Source: Bifidobacterium sp. ESL0763
Lineage (GTDB): Bacteria > Actinomycetota > Actinomycetes > Actinomycetales > Bifidobacteriaceae
Assembly: GCF_029433395.1 (NCBI RefSeq)
Contig: NZ_JAQTHW010000002.1
Location: 310,001 to 374,000 of the forward strand
Reading direction: 5' to 3'
DNA length: 64,000 nt
Numbering within the stretch: the first letter of the stretch is position 1; each line of letters begins with the position of its first letter. Shown here in pieces: positions 1 to 7,762 of the stretch. Below the pieces are notes generated by a model. It was not told the DNA's origin and did not search any database. It saw only the letters and a program-made list of their open reading frames with translations. A program made the position numbers and the translations under genes.

Positions 1-1389
1 GCGGGCAACGACGTGAACGACGACGTGAACAAGGTAAAGGACAACGTGAACGCGAAGGTGAAAGTCGGCGTGAACCCCAAGGGCGCGGCCGATGCCGCCG
101 CCGATGGCGCCGACGGCGGGGAGGCCCGCGCGATGAAATGGCACGGCCAGGACGTGCGCTGGATGCTGAGCCTCTTCGGCACGGCGATCGGCGCGGGCGT
201 GCTCTTCCTGCCGATCGACGTGGGCGGAACCGGCGTCATCGGCCTGCTGCTCATGCTGGCCATGGCCTATCCATTGGCTTATTTCGCGCACCGGGCGATG
301 TGCCGCTTCGTGCTCTCCGCGCGCGACCCCGACGACGACATCACCGATGTGGTGGAGCAGCATTTCGGATTCGGGCCGGGCATGGCCTTCACGGTCGTCT
401 ATTTCGTGGAGGTGCTGGTCATCCTGCTGATGTACTCGGTCTCCATCGTCAACACGGCCGAAAGCTTCATCGTCAACCAGCTGCACATGCACGCCCCGCC
501 GCGTGCGCTGCTCTCGCTGCTGCTGGTCGGCGCCTTGATCCTCATCGTGTCGTGCGGCACCGGGGTGGTCACCCGCGTGATGAGCTGGCTGACCTGGCCG
601 GTGCTGGCCGTGCTAGTGGCCTTCGCGCTCTACCTGGTGCCCCACTGGAACGCCTCCATGCTCACCAGCGTCCCGAGGAACGCGTCCGGCGGGCTCGATG
701 CCGGTTCCCTGGCGCTCGGGCTGTGGCTGTTGGTGCCGGTCATCGTGCTCACCTTCGACCACTCCGCCATCGTCTCCTCCTTCTCCGTCAACGTGCGCCG
801 GCGCTATGGCCGGTTCGCGGACCGCAAGGTCGGGGCGATCCTCAAGGCCGGCGAGCCGCTTATGGTCACCGTCGTGCTCTTCTTCGTGATCAGCGGCGAC
901 CTCGCCCTCACGCCCGCGGACCTCGCTCGGGCCAAGGCGCAGAACGTCTCCATCCTCAGCTACCTGGCCAACGTGCTCGACACCCCGGCCATCTCGTGGA
1001 TCGCCTCGATCACCGCGTTCATCTGCATCTTCAAGGCGTTCCTCGGCCACTACCTCGGCGTGGAGGAGGGCTTCGGCGGCGTGATCCGCAAGGTGGCCCA
1101 CATCCGCCACCGCGTCATCGAACGCAGGGTGCTGCGCCCGGTAGTCAACGTGGTGATGTTCCTCGCCTGCTGGATGGTGGCCTGGGCCAACCCCTCGGTG
1201 ATTAGCATGATCGAGACGATGGCCGGACCGCTGATCGCCTTCATCCTGTTGCTGCTGCCGATGTACGGCATCCACCGGATCCCCGCGCTCAAAAAGTATG
1301 CCGGCCGAGCCAGCAACGTGTTCATCACGCTCGTCGGCCTCGTGGCGGTCAGCGCCATCTTCTACAACATCGCCGCGCTGTTCGTGTGA
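1..1389 (+). CDS. Serine/threonine-type amino acid permease (HAAAP/SdaC family), copy 1, 5' end possibly cut by window
   Basis: Predicted cytoplasmic-membrane symporter that imports serine or a similar hydroxy amino acid. About 11 hydrophobic segments follow a hydrophilic N-terminus. The core opens with WHGQDVRWMLSLFGTAIGAG, a stretch shared exactly with the next gene, and the FDHSAIVSSF and FLGHYLGVEEG segments are typical of SdaC-like permeases. The frame is open to base 1; the first possible in-window start is a GTG at base 13, so the real start may lie outside. The N-terminal ~40 residues (VNDDVNKVKDNVNAKVKVG) are a low-complexity, charged tail not conserved in copy 2. Tandem paralogue of the gene at 1894. 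Family call is firm; the substrate is inferred from the family. Confidence 0.85.
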   Translation, partial: AGNDVNDDVNKVKDNVNAKVKVGVNPKGAADAAADGADGGEARAMKWHGQDVRWMLSLFGTAIGAGVLFLPIDVGGTGVIGLLLMLAMAYPLAYFAHRAMCRFVLSARDPDDDITDVVEQHFGFGPGMAFTVVYFVEVLVILLMYSVSIVNTAESFIVNQLHMHAPPRALLSLLLVGALILIVSCGTGVVTRVMSWLTWPVLAVLVAFALYLVPHWNASMLTSVPRNASGGLDAGSLALGLWLLVPVIVLTFDHSAIVSSFSVNVRRRYGRFADRKVGAILKAGEPLMVTVVLFFVISGDLALTPADLARAKAQNVSILSYLANVLDTPAISWIASITAFICIFKAFLGHYLGVEEGFGGVIRKVAHIRHRVIERRVLRPVVNVVMFLACWMVAWANPSVISMIETMAGPLIAFILLLLPMYGIHRIPALKKYAGRASNVFITLVGLVAVSAIFYNIAALFV

Positions 1390-1604
1390 GGCGGACGCGT
1401 CGGTGGCCTTGCCGCCGGTCCTCTTAGGCGTGCGGTCACGCTTTCCCGGCATGGCGCAGGTCGCCCGTCCCGGCGTTCCGTCCTGACGCCTGCGCTCGTT
1501 GCCGCGCCGCGGTGGGGCCGCTCTCCTCGCTCTGCGCAACGGGCCGCGTCTCACTATGTGTCGGTGGGGTTGCCTTTCCCCCGTTTGCGGTTAAGGTTGT
1601 CGCT

Positions 1605-1760
1605 ATGTTCGGTTTGACAACGCAATCAGGCGTCGCGGCGGTGGCCGCGCGCCGTCTCGGTGTTGCCCAAACCTTGAACGTCTCGCGCTCGGCTCGTCGA
1701 TCGTCGTCTTCGACTGCCGTCAGCAGCGATATCTCGGGTTCGTCGTCTGAACTTCGTTAA
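1605..1760 (+). CDS. Candidate serine-rich leader peptide (51 aa)
   Basis: Short reading frame starting ATG at 1605, seven bases after a -10-like TAAGGT (1592-1597), with TTGCCT 16 bases further up as a possible -35. This -10-to-ATG spacing matches the leaderless starts of serS, lysS and gpmA in this window. Thirteen of 51 codons are serine, twelve of them in the last 25 codons, ending near ISGSSSELR. The gene immediately downstream is a permease whose family carries serine. A translation-coupled attenuation role is inference. The run of TCG codons in GC-rich DNA could also be chance. Confidence 0.35.
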   Translation: MFGLTTQSGVAAVAARRLGVAQTLNVSRSARRSSSSTAVSSDISGSSSELR

Positions 1761-1771
1761 CACCGCCATAT

Positions 1772-1807
1772 CGCATCCGTGTCGGCAGTCCTCTGCCCGG
1801 TGATGCG
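1772..1807 (+). promoter_or_regulatory. Two-tier hairpin after the serine-rich frame, with a competing pairing
   Basis: CGCATC (1772-1777) pairs with GATGCG (1802-1807), enclosing GGCAG (1784-1788) paired with CTGCC (1793-1797). CTGCCC (1793-1798) can instead pair with GGGCAG at 1828-1833, so two exclusive structures are possible. It begins 12 bases after the stop of the serine-rich frame. An attenuator is inferred, not shown; there is no strong T-tract. Confidence 0.3.
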
Positions 1808-1893
1808 TGTGATGTCTTGCTCCATACGGGCAGTGATCCATATCGAAACGGATTCCCCGCAGTATCGAAAGCAAACCATCAGAAAGCGGCATC

Positions 1894-3282
1894 ATGTCAC
1901 CATATCCAGAACAACGAGAACGGCCGGAACAGCCGAAGCGACGTCAACGAGCGGCGGAACCGCGAACGCACGGGGCGCGGCCCGACGCGCCGGAGGAGCG
2001 GAAGGTCAGCGAGGCCTATGCCATGAGCTGGCACGGGCAGGACGTGCGCTGGATGCTGAGCCTGTTCGGCACGGCGATCGGTGCGGGCGTGCTGTTCCTG
2101 CCGATCGACGTGGGCGGGGTGGGGACCCTTGGGCTGCTGCTCACCATCGTCATCGCCCTGCCCCTGGCCTATTATTCCCACCGTGCGATGTGCCGCTTCG
2201 TGCTTTCGGCAAGGAACCCCGGCGACGATATCACCGATGCGGTCGAGCAGCATTTCGGTTTCGGCTTCGGCATGGTCTTCACCCTCATCTATTTCGCGCA
2301 GACCTTCGTGCTGCTCATGGTCTATTCCATCTCCATCACCAACACGGCCGAAAGCTTCATCGTCAACCAGCTGCACATGCCCGCGCCCTCACGCGGCCTG
2401 CTCTCCCTGGTGCTCGTCGGCGTCCTCATCCTCATCGTCACCTGCGGCACGACCGTGGTGACCCGGGTGATGAGCTGGATGACCTGGCCGGTCATCGCGG
2501 TGCTGGCGCTGTTCGGACTCTACCTCATCCCGCGTTGGAATCCGGCCATGCTCACCAGCTATCCGCGGGGCACCGGCGGCGGCCTCGACCTCGGTTCCCT
2601 GGCGCTGAACCTCTGGCTGCTCATCCCCGTCATCGTGCTCACCTTCGACCATTCCGCGATCGTCTCCTCCTTCACCGTCAACGCGCGCCTGGAATACGGC
2701 GCCGAATACGCGGAACGCAAGATCGTCAAGATCCTCGGGGTCGGCGAGCCGATGATGGTCGCCGTGGTCCTGTTCTTCGTGGTCTCCAGCGACCTCGCCC
2801 TCGACCCGGCGAGGCTGGCCATGGCCAAGGCAGAGAACGTCTCCATCCTCAGCTACCTGGCCAACGTCCTCAACAGTCCCGCCATCTCCTGGGTGGCCGC
2901 GCTCACGTCATTCTTCTGCATCTTCAAGGCGTTCCTCGGCCACTACCTCGGCACCGAGGAGGGGCTGGGCGGCATCATCCGCAAGGTGGCCGAGACCCGG
3001 CATCGCGTCATCCCGAGAAAGGCGCTGCGTGCCGCGGTCAATGCCATCATGTTCTTTGCCTGCTGGCTCATCGCCTGGGCCAATCCATCCGTGATCGGCA
3101 TGCTCGAGACCATGGCCGGCCCGCTGATCGCCTTCGTGCTGATGCTGCTGCCGACCTACGCCATCCACCGGGTGCCGGCGCTCAGGAAGTACTCCGGCAA
3201 GGCGAGCAATGTGTTCGTCTTCGTGGTGGGCCTCGTCGCGGTGAGCGCCATCGTCTACAACATCGTGGAACTGTTCGTCTGA
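1894..3282 (+). CDS. Serine/threonine-type amino acid permease (HAAAP/SdaC family), copy 2
   Basis: A 462-residue paralogue of the preceding permease, differing mainly in the hydrophilic N-terminal tail (residues 1-40, rich in Arg, Pro and Glu). The membrane core has about 11 hydrophobic segments, beginning at the shared WHGQDVRWMLSLFG motif and ending YNIVELFV. Both copies keep the FDHSAIVSSF and FFCIFKAFLGHYLG segments, so both look functional. The start ATG at 1894 has only a weak upstream AAAG. The 504-base gap before it suggests its own promoter rather than co-transcription with copy 1. Predicted to import serine or threonine; the exact substrate is not visible from sequence. Confidence 0.87.
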   Translation: MSPYPEQRERPEQPKRRQRAAEPRTHGARPDAPEERKVSEAYAMSWHGQDVRWMLSLFGTAIGAGVLFLPIDVGGVGTLGLLLTIVIALPLAYYSHRAMCRFVLSARNPGDDITDAVEQHFGFGFGMVFTLIYFAQTFVLLMVYSISITNTAESFIVNQLHMPAPSRGLLSLVLVGVLILIVTCGTTVVTRVMSWMTWPVIAVLALFGLYLIPRWNPAMLTSYPRGTGGGLDLGSLALNLWLLIPVIVLTFDHSAIVSSFTVNARLEYGAEYAERKIVKILGVGEPMMVAVVLFFVVSSDLALDPARLAMAKAENVSILSYLANVLNSPAISWVAALTSFFCIFKAFLGHYLGTEEGLGGIIRKVAETRHRVIPRKALRAAVNAIMFFACWLIAWANPSVIGMLETMAGPLIAFVLMLLPTYAIHRVPALRKYSGKASNVFVFVVGLVAVSAIVYNIVELFV

Positions 3283-3541
3283 GTGTCCGTCAACCCATGG
3301 AAGGCAGGTGGTGCCATCGGAGCCGGGAAGGTCGGCATCCCCGGTCGGGTGACCGGGAAGGGTTCCGGAAGAAGGAGCCGAGAGTTTTGCAAGGCAAAGG
3401 TAATCGAGGGAGACGCCATGCGCCGTTCGCGGGACTTGCGTGCCGGATCGAGGAAAGGCCATACAAGGCCGGATTCGGCCCGGTTCGCAAGCGCTATCGC
3501 GGCGGCCATGGGTGTCCCTTTGGGAAAGTAGGCTAGAAGCT

Positions 3542-4828
3542 ATGCTAGATATCCAATTCATCCGTGAACATCCAGACGTGGTGCGCGACTCCCAGCGCAA
3601 GCGCGGCGAGTCCGTCGAGCTCGTCGACGAGGTCCTCAGGCAGGACGAGACCCGCCGTGCGGCGCTGAAGTCGTACGAGGAGGCCCGCGCCAGCCAGAAG
3701 GCGATGGGCAAGAAGGTCGCCTCGGCGCCGGCCGACGAGAAGGCCGCGCTCATCGCGCAGACCAAGGAGCTTGCCGGCAAGGTCTCCGAATACAAGAAGG
3801 CCTCCGACGACGCCTCGGCCGCCTACACCAAGGCCATGTGGCAGTTCTCCAACATCGTCGAGCCCGAGGCGCCCGAAGGCGGCGAGGATGACTACGTGGT
3901 CGTCAAGAAGGTCGGCACGCCGCGCGACTTCAAGGCCGAGGGCTTCGAGCCCAAGGACCATCTTTCCCTGGGTGTCGGCGTGGCCGGCATCGACATGCGC
4001 CGTGGCGTCAAGGTCTCCGGATCGCGCTTCTACTTCCTGCGCGGCGCCGTGGCCCGCATGCAGATCGCGATGCTCACCATGGCCGTCGACCAGGCCGAGG
4101 AGAACGGCTTCACGCTCGCCATCACCCCGACGCTGGTGCGCCCCGAGGTCATGGCCGGCACTGGCTTCCTCAACTCGCACGCCGATGAGATCTACCGCCT
4201 GCGTGAGCCCGACGAGCAGTACCTGGTGGGCACCTCCGAGGTGGCGCTCGCAGGTATGCACGAAAACGAGATCCTTGATTTGTCTGACGGCCCGCTGAAG
4301 TACACCGGCTGGTCCAGCTGCTACCGCCGCGAGGCCGGCGCCGCGGGCAAGGACACCTCCGGCATCATCCGCGTCCACCAGTTCGACAAAGTGGAGATGT
4401 TCGTTTACTGCAAGCAGGAGGACTCCCGCGAGATGCACCAGCAGCTGCTGGGCATGGAGGAGCAGATGCTGGCCAAGGTCGAGGTGCCCTACCGCACCAT
4501 CGACACCGCCGCCGGCGACCTCGGCTCCTCGGCCGCGCGCAAGTTCGACAACGAGGCGTGGGTCCCCACGCAGGGCCGTTACCGCGAGCTCACCTCCACC
4601 TCGAACTGCACCGAGTATCAGGCCCGTCGCCTGAACATCCGCGAGCGCTGCGAGGACGGCTCCACCCGTCCGGTCTCCACGCTCAACGGCACGCTGGCCA
4701 CCACCCGCTGGCTCGTCGCCATCCTCGAGAACCATCAGCAGAAGGACGGCTCCATCGAGATCCCGAAGGCCATGCGCCCCTACATGGGCGGCCGCGAGGT
4801 CATCGAGCCCACCAAGTGGGAGGCCTGA
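3542..4828 (+). CDS. serS: Seryl-tRNA synthetase
   Basis: Charges tRNA-Ser with serine in the cytoplasm. 428 residues, normal for SerRS. An N-terminal coiled-coil arm (residues ~1-110, rich in Lys, Glu and Ala) precedes the class II catalytic core. Core motifs include the YLVGTSEVAL strand, motif 2 YRREAGAAGKDTSG and motif 3 near LNGTLATTRWLVAILEN. The start MLDIQFIREHPD at 3542 is the standard SerRS N-terminus; longer in-frame starts upstream are rejected. A -10-like TAGGCT lies at 3529-3534, seven bases before the ATG, with no Shine-Dalgarno, so the mRNA is probably leaderless. A tRNA-Ser gene follows 243 bases downstream, pairing enzyme and substrate. Confidence 0.97.
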   Translation: MLDIQFIREHPDVVRDSQRKRGESVELVDEVLRQDETRRAALKSYEEARASQKAMGKKVASAPADEKAALIAQTKELAGKVSEYKKASDDASAAYTKAMWQFSNIVEPEAPEGGEDDYVVVKKVGTPRDFKAEGFEPKDHLSLGVGVAGIDMRRGVKVSGSRFYFLRGAVARMQIAMLTMAVDQAEENGFTLAITPTLVRPEVMAGTGFLNSHADEIYRLREPDEQYLVGTSEVALAGMHENEILDLSDGPLKYTGWSSCYRREAGAAGKDTSGIIRVHQFDKVEMFVYCKQEDSREMHQQLLGMEEQMLAKVEVPYRTIDTAAGDLGSSAARKFDNEAWVPTQGRYRELTSTSNCTEYQARRLNIRERCEDGSTRPVSTLNGTLATTRWLVAILENHQQKDGSIEIPKAMRPYMGGREVIEPTKWEA

Positions 4829-4847
4829 GCCTGAAAGCTGACGTCCG

Positions 4848-4902
4848 AAAGCGCCATAAACAAGCCGCTGGCAATCGCTGAGCGGCTCGTTTATGGCGCT
4901 TT
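4848..4902 (+). terminator. Large hairpin terminator after serS
   Basis: Arms at 4848-4869 and 4881-4902 pair over 22 bases with a single G-U wobble, followed by a short T run. The stem sequence belongs to the repeat unit that recurs just downstream. Confidence 0.8.
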
Positions 4903-4983
4903 TCCATGGTTCCGCCATTTTTGAGCCGCTTGGTTGCGGTCAGCGGCGGGTTTATGGCGCATTTGATGGTTCCGCCACTTTTG
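4881..4983. repeat. Tandem ~43-base repeat units downstream of serS
   Basis: Unit A (4881-4923) and unit B (4942-4983) share the pattern AGCGGC-NN-GTTTATGGCGC followed by ATGGTTCCGCCA and a T-rich end, with only a few changes and a 2-base indel. A third, inverted half-unit is the left arm of the serS hairpin (4848-4869). The units are about 61 bases apart. Confidence 0.75.
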
Positions 4984-5071
4984 GGCTGGTGCTTCGGCTG
5001 TCTGCGGGCGGTTGGTATAATTCATGAGTTGCGCTGCGTTGCATGCCGAAACGCATGTGTCGGCGCGACAT

Positions 5072-5156
5072 GGACAGATGTCTGAGCGGTCGAAAGAGAC
5101 GGTCTTGAAAACCGTTGAGGAGCAATCCTCCGCGAGTTCGAATCTCGCTCTGTCCG
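5072..5156 (+). tRNA. tRNA-Ser (anticodon UGA)
   Basis: 85-base class II tRNA with a long variable arm. The 7-bp acceptor stem pairs GGACAGA with TCTGTCC, the anticodon loop is CTTGAAA (anticodon TGA), and the T-arm has GCGAG-TTCGAAT-CTCGC. No CCA is encoded; the discriminator base is G at 5156. Confidence 0.95.
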
Positions 5157-5162
5157 CTTTCA

Positions 5163-5198
5163 AATGGGGATTTTGAGTATTTGATCAAAATCCCCATT
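5163..5198 (+). terminator. Terminator after tRNA-Ser
   Basis: Perfect 14-bp stem (AATGGGGATTTTGA with TCAAAATCCCCATT) with an 8-base loop, starting seven bases past the tRNA end. It also marks the left edge of the lower-GC accessory segment. Confidence 0.8.
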
Positions 5199-5225
5199 GT
5201 TCTATCGTCCATTAGGAGGCTGGCT

Positions 5226-5411
5226 GTGACCATCGTAGAGAAGCGTGCTCAGGATGTGTATCAGGCCATACATTCCACGGAGATGGAGGGACAGCACGTC
5301 GATGGGCAGTTCATGGCCGATGCGAAGGAATATATTTTCGGCGATATTGATTTCGAGGAATGGGGCAAGCGTGTCAGGAACCGTGTTCGCCGAGAGGTAG
5401 CCCATGCCTGA
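5226..5411 (+). CDS. VbhA-type antitoxin of a Fic toxin
   Basis: 61-residue protein that should bind and inhibit the Fic AMP-transferase encoded next. It carries STEMEG, matching the [S/T]xxxE[G/N] inhibitory motif of class I Fic antitoxins, in which the Glu blocks productive ATP binding. GTG start at 5226 preceded by AGGAGG (spacing about 8). Its stop overlaps the Fic start by 8 bases, the translational coupling typical of such pairs. The toxin partner is frameshifted, so the antitoxin may be an orphan. A second decayed copy lies at 7763. Lower GC than the flanking core genes. Confidence 0.8.
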   Translation: MTIVEKRAQDVYQAIHSTEMEGQHVDGQFMADAKEYIFGDIDFEEWGKRVRNRVRREVAHA

Positions 5412-6158
5412 TAATGGTGGGTTTGCCGATCCGTATCTTATGAATGGCACAGATATACTCGTCAATCTGGCCGGGGCGAAAACGCGGAATGATCTGCTGC
5501 ATGCAGAGAGCATGCTTGTTACTTATTCCAGTGCTGGATTGCGGAGAGAACAACTACAGGCTGACGGAACCATCGGTCAATTGTGTTTTATACATCGGTC
5601 ATTGTTCTCTGAAGTTTACCCATGGGCGGGCGAGTTCCGTACGGTGGATATATCCAAGGGTGGTTCGACATTTCTGCCGGTCGCGTCCTTGAGACCGGTG
5701 CACAATATGTCGAGTCTGTACTGCGCGAGGATGGCATGTTCAAAGGCATGGATCGTAGGAAGTTCATCGAGCGACTGAGTGTCAGTTACGACAATCTCAA
5801 CGACCTTCATCCTTTCCGCGAGGGCAACGGTAGAGCGCAACGATTCTTCTGGGAGCTGATTGCCCATGATGCCGGCTGGCATTTTGATTGGGGTCTTGTG
5901 ACCAAGGAATTCAACGACCAGGCGTCGATTGCCGCTATGCGTGACGACGACTTATCGTTGCTTGAGCGAATGTTCGACACCATCGTCAAACCATTGGACG
6001 AGCCGCTTGTCGCTGGTCCCGATCCCAAGGCGCTGAGCAGAGGCGAATATGTTCCCTCAAGAATCAGCGGCATCAAGCTTGATCCTGCCAATTCTTCGGC
6101 GTTGTATGAAAAGTACATTGGTGCGCATAGGAGGATGAAACCATACTACGGTCGCTGA
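5404..6158 (+). pseudogene. Fic family toxin (AMP transferase), broken by a one-base deletion
   Basis: Fic proteins transfer AMP to target proteins. The frame starts at ATG 5404 (MPDNGGFADPYLMNGTD) and matches a Fic protein up to GGSTFLPVAS near 5685. The homologous reading then continues in another frame (LETGAQYVESVL) to the stop at 6156-6158. The catalytic motif HPFREGNGRAQR is intact in this second frame. Restoring one C at the tcc-ttg junction near 5686-5690 rejoins the frames at about 250 residues. No slippery heptamer is evident, so loss of function (or a read error) is likelier than programmed frameshifting. Confidence 0.8.
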
Positions 6159-6247
6159 ACCGTTTGAATTGTGTTCGGTTGTGGTGTGCGGCTCGTTCAT
6201 TCGTGGCGTGAGGGGTGTTTCTCTTTCCGGCTGTGGTCCGCTTGCTG

Positions 6248-6715
6248 TCAGCTGATCGCGCCGTTGATGAGGTCGGCGGTGCCGCGCGGGTCGGCCACGC
6301 CCAGCACGAGCCGGCTGTATTTCTCATCGCGCAGCTGGATGACCAGCGGCTGTTCGGGTTGAGCGACGTTCCAGAACTCGGTGTCGCCGTCCTTGAACCT
6401 GAACGTTCCCGCGTGCTTGCCGGGCACCGACAGGCCGGGCGCGCGCACCGCTTTGCGCTTGGCCAGGCTCATCCCGGGGTCGACGGTCGCACCCATCACG
6501 TGCGTCAGCGGTATCCTCATGCCACCCGTGAGCGACCAGAGCTTGTCGAGGCCGTTGACGCTCACCGTCAGTGTCGCGCCGTCGATGGCCACGGTGTTGC
6601 TCGCCTTCGTCGTGCCGGCGTTCGTGCCGTGGCTTTCGGTGTTGTCGGTGTCGGTCTTAGCGGTCGAGCCGCCGTCTGCCATGGTGGCCGTTGCCTTCTC
6701 ATTGTTTTCGGACAT
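6248..6715 (-). CDS. Bacterial PH-like domain protein
   Basis: 155-residue soluble protein. Residues 1-40 are low complexity (Lys, Thr, Asp, Asn). Residues ~40-150 resemble small bacterial pleckstrin-homology-like proteins: alternating strands, then GKHAGTFRFKDGDTEFWNV and YSRLVLGVADPRGTADLI. The start is ATG at 6715 with AAGGGA about 7 bases upstream; a longer frame to 6829 would overlap the TetR gene and lacks a ribosome site. It lies just downstream of that TetR gene on the same strand, 64 bases apart, so the two probably form one transcript. Biochemical role unknown. Confidence 0.65.
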   Translation of the reverse strand: MSENNEKATATMADGGSTAKTDTDNTESHGTNAGTTKASNTVAIDGATLTVSVNGLDKLWSLTGGMRIPLTHVMGATVDPGMSLAKRKAVRAPGLSVPGKHAGTFRFKDGDTEFWNVAQPEQPLVIQLRDEKYSRLVLGVADPRGTADLINGAIS

Positions 6716-6779
6716 ATTCTCGTTCCCTTCTCGTGGTTGTCGTTGTGCTTTCGGTACGTATGGTTTGTGTTTTCGTGTC

Positions 6780-7331
6780 TTAGGCTGACGGTGAGCCGAT
6801 CTCAGCACGCTTGAGCAAGGACCGGCCAAGCGCTTCGGTCAGCCGTGTGCGTTGCGATTGGCTGAGCTGGGAACGCCAGTCCGCGAGGATGTCCCGCGCC
6901 TTCGCGTCGTGCGGAGCCAGCTCCAGGCAGGTGATGGCCACAAGCGTGAGGACGTCGTCGCAGAACGCGTCGCTCGGGGGATGTGGTGCCGAGGGCGATT
7001 GGTTGTCACTGTCCTGTTCGAGAAGGTCCGATTCCGGAACCTTGCCGGCGTGTTCGGTCTTCGTTGTCGTCGTGTCGGCGGCGGTCGCCTTCGAGGGAGA
7101 GGATACGATTCGTTCCCGCGCCGCACTATCCGGCGTGCTCTGCAACGCGCCGCGCAGAACGGCGAGGAACACGCCCCGTTTGCTGCCGAAGGCCTGGTAG
7201 AGGCTGCCACGCTTCAGTCCTGTGGCCGCGACCAGATCGTCGACCGAAGTCGCGTCGTAGCCTTGGCGGTGGAACATCTCGCCGCACCGCGCGAGCACCT
7301 GGTGCTCATCAAAACTTCTTGGCCTTGCCAT
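6780..7331 (-). CDS. TetR-family transcriptional regulator
   Basis: 183-residue repressor-type protein. N-terminal helix-turn-helix at residues ~5-50 (MARPRSFDEHQVLARCGEMF, then SVDDLVAATGLKRGSLYQAF). The C-terminal ligand domain is interrupted by a low-complexity stretch (residues ~85-120, rich in Thr, Ser and Pro), unusual for the family. Start ATG at 7331 gives the canonical MARPRSFD beginning. A perfect inverted repeat at 7347-7372 lies 16 bases upstream and is a likely autoregulatory operator. Probably co-transcribed with the PH-like gene. Ligand unknown. Confidence 0.85.
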   Translation of the reverse strand: MARPRSFDEHQVLARCGEMFHRQGYDATSVDDLVAATGLKRGSLYQAFGSKRGVFLAVLRGALQSTPDSAARERIVSSPSKATAADTTTTKTEHAGKVPESDLLEQDSDNQSPSAPHPPSDAFCDDVLTLVAITCLELAPHDAKARDILADWRSQLSQSQRTRLTEALGRSLLKRAEIGSPSA

Positions 7332-7346
7332 GGCTATCACGATAAC

Positions 7347-7372
7347 AGTTTTTGAATAAATAGTCAAAAACT
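7347..7372. promoter_or_regulatory. Probable TetR operator
   Basis: AGTTTTTGA (7347-7355) and TCAAAAACT (7364-7372) form a perfect 9-bp inverted repeat with an 8-base centre. It sits directly upstream of the TetR start, as expected for autorepression. Confidence 0.6.
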
Positions 7373-7741
7373 ATGGAGCCTGAGTTTCTCTCGATTGCTG
7401 AACGTCGGGTAGTGACGGCGAATGTCGGGTTTCAAGATGTCGATTTGACCGTTCCTGGCTGGGTTTGTCGTTATTCGGCATGTTGTATAGGCCCATCGGA
7501 ATATTAAGTTTTCTGGAACGCATACGATGTCAGGCCAAGAATCATCAAAGGCGTAACTCGTCTTCAAGGTAGTGCGGCTTTGGAATTGAATTATGAAGGT
7601 CAATCTTACGAAGAGCATATGTTGGGACTCCTCGTCAGGAACGCTAAATAACAAGTCCATCGGTCCAATATTGCCTGTCTCGCCGGTACCTTTTACGGAT
7701 ATGGAGCTGATTCGTATGCTGGATGTAGCCGAAAGTTTCAT
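7364..7741 (-). CDS. Hypothetical protein (125 aa), unrecognised
   Basis: Reading frame with lower GC than the flanking core. Its composition looks protein-like, with strand-rich segments such as HMLFVRLTFIIQFQ and a basic C-terminus (KPDIRRHYPTFSNREK). No family recognised. The ATG at 7741 has no clear Shine-Dalgarno. Its 3' end overlaps the inverted repeat upstream of the TetR gene. It is divergent from the decayed antitoxin copy at 7763. It may be a real accessory gene, a fragment, or chance. Confidence 0.35.
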   Translation of the reverse strand: MKLSATSSIRISSISVKGTGETGNIGPMDLLFSVPDEESQHMLFVRLTFIIQFQSRTTLKTSYAFDDSWPDIVCVPENLIFRWAYTTCRITTNPARNGQIDILKPDIRRHYPTFSNREKLRLHSF

Positions 7742-7762
7742 CGTCTTTGAGGAAGGCCGGTT

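Larger units (their letters stand above)
1390..1893. other. 504-base intergenic region upstream of permease copy 2
   Basis: No full-size gene is supported here. The region holds a candidate promoter (TTGCCT at 1570, TAAGGT at 1592), a 51-codon serine-rich reading frame and a two-tier hairpin, described separately. The first 200 bases after the copy 1 stop are GC-rich with no clear terminator. Confidence 0.6.

Noticed and set aside
3283..3531. 82-codon frame directly after the permease stop
   Set aside because: No recognisable protein, no ribosome site, and it runs into the serS promoter region.
1894..3536. Alternative long plus-strand frames over the second permease
   Set aside because: Arg/His-rich composition typical of frame-shifted GC-rich coding DNA.
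3283..3541. T-box or other riboswitch before serS
   Set aside because: AGGTGGTGCC at 3307 resembles part of a T-box antiterminator but it is far from serS and the rest of the T-box is not seen.
4891..5163. 90-codon minus-strand frame downstream of serS
   Set aside because: Overlaps the tRNA-Ser gene and derives from the hairpin repeats; its repeated AQKWRNH reflects DNA repeats.
5685..5692. Programmed frameshift in the Fic gene
   Set aside because: No slippery heptamer or downstream stimulatory structure was evident at the junction; a simple one-base loss explains it.
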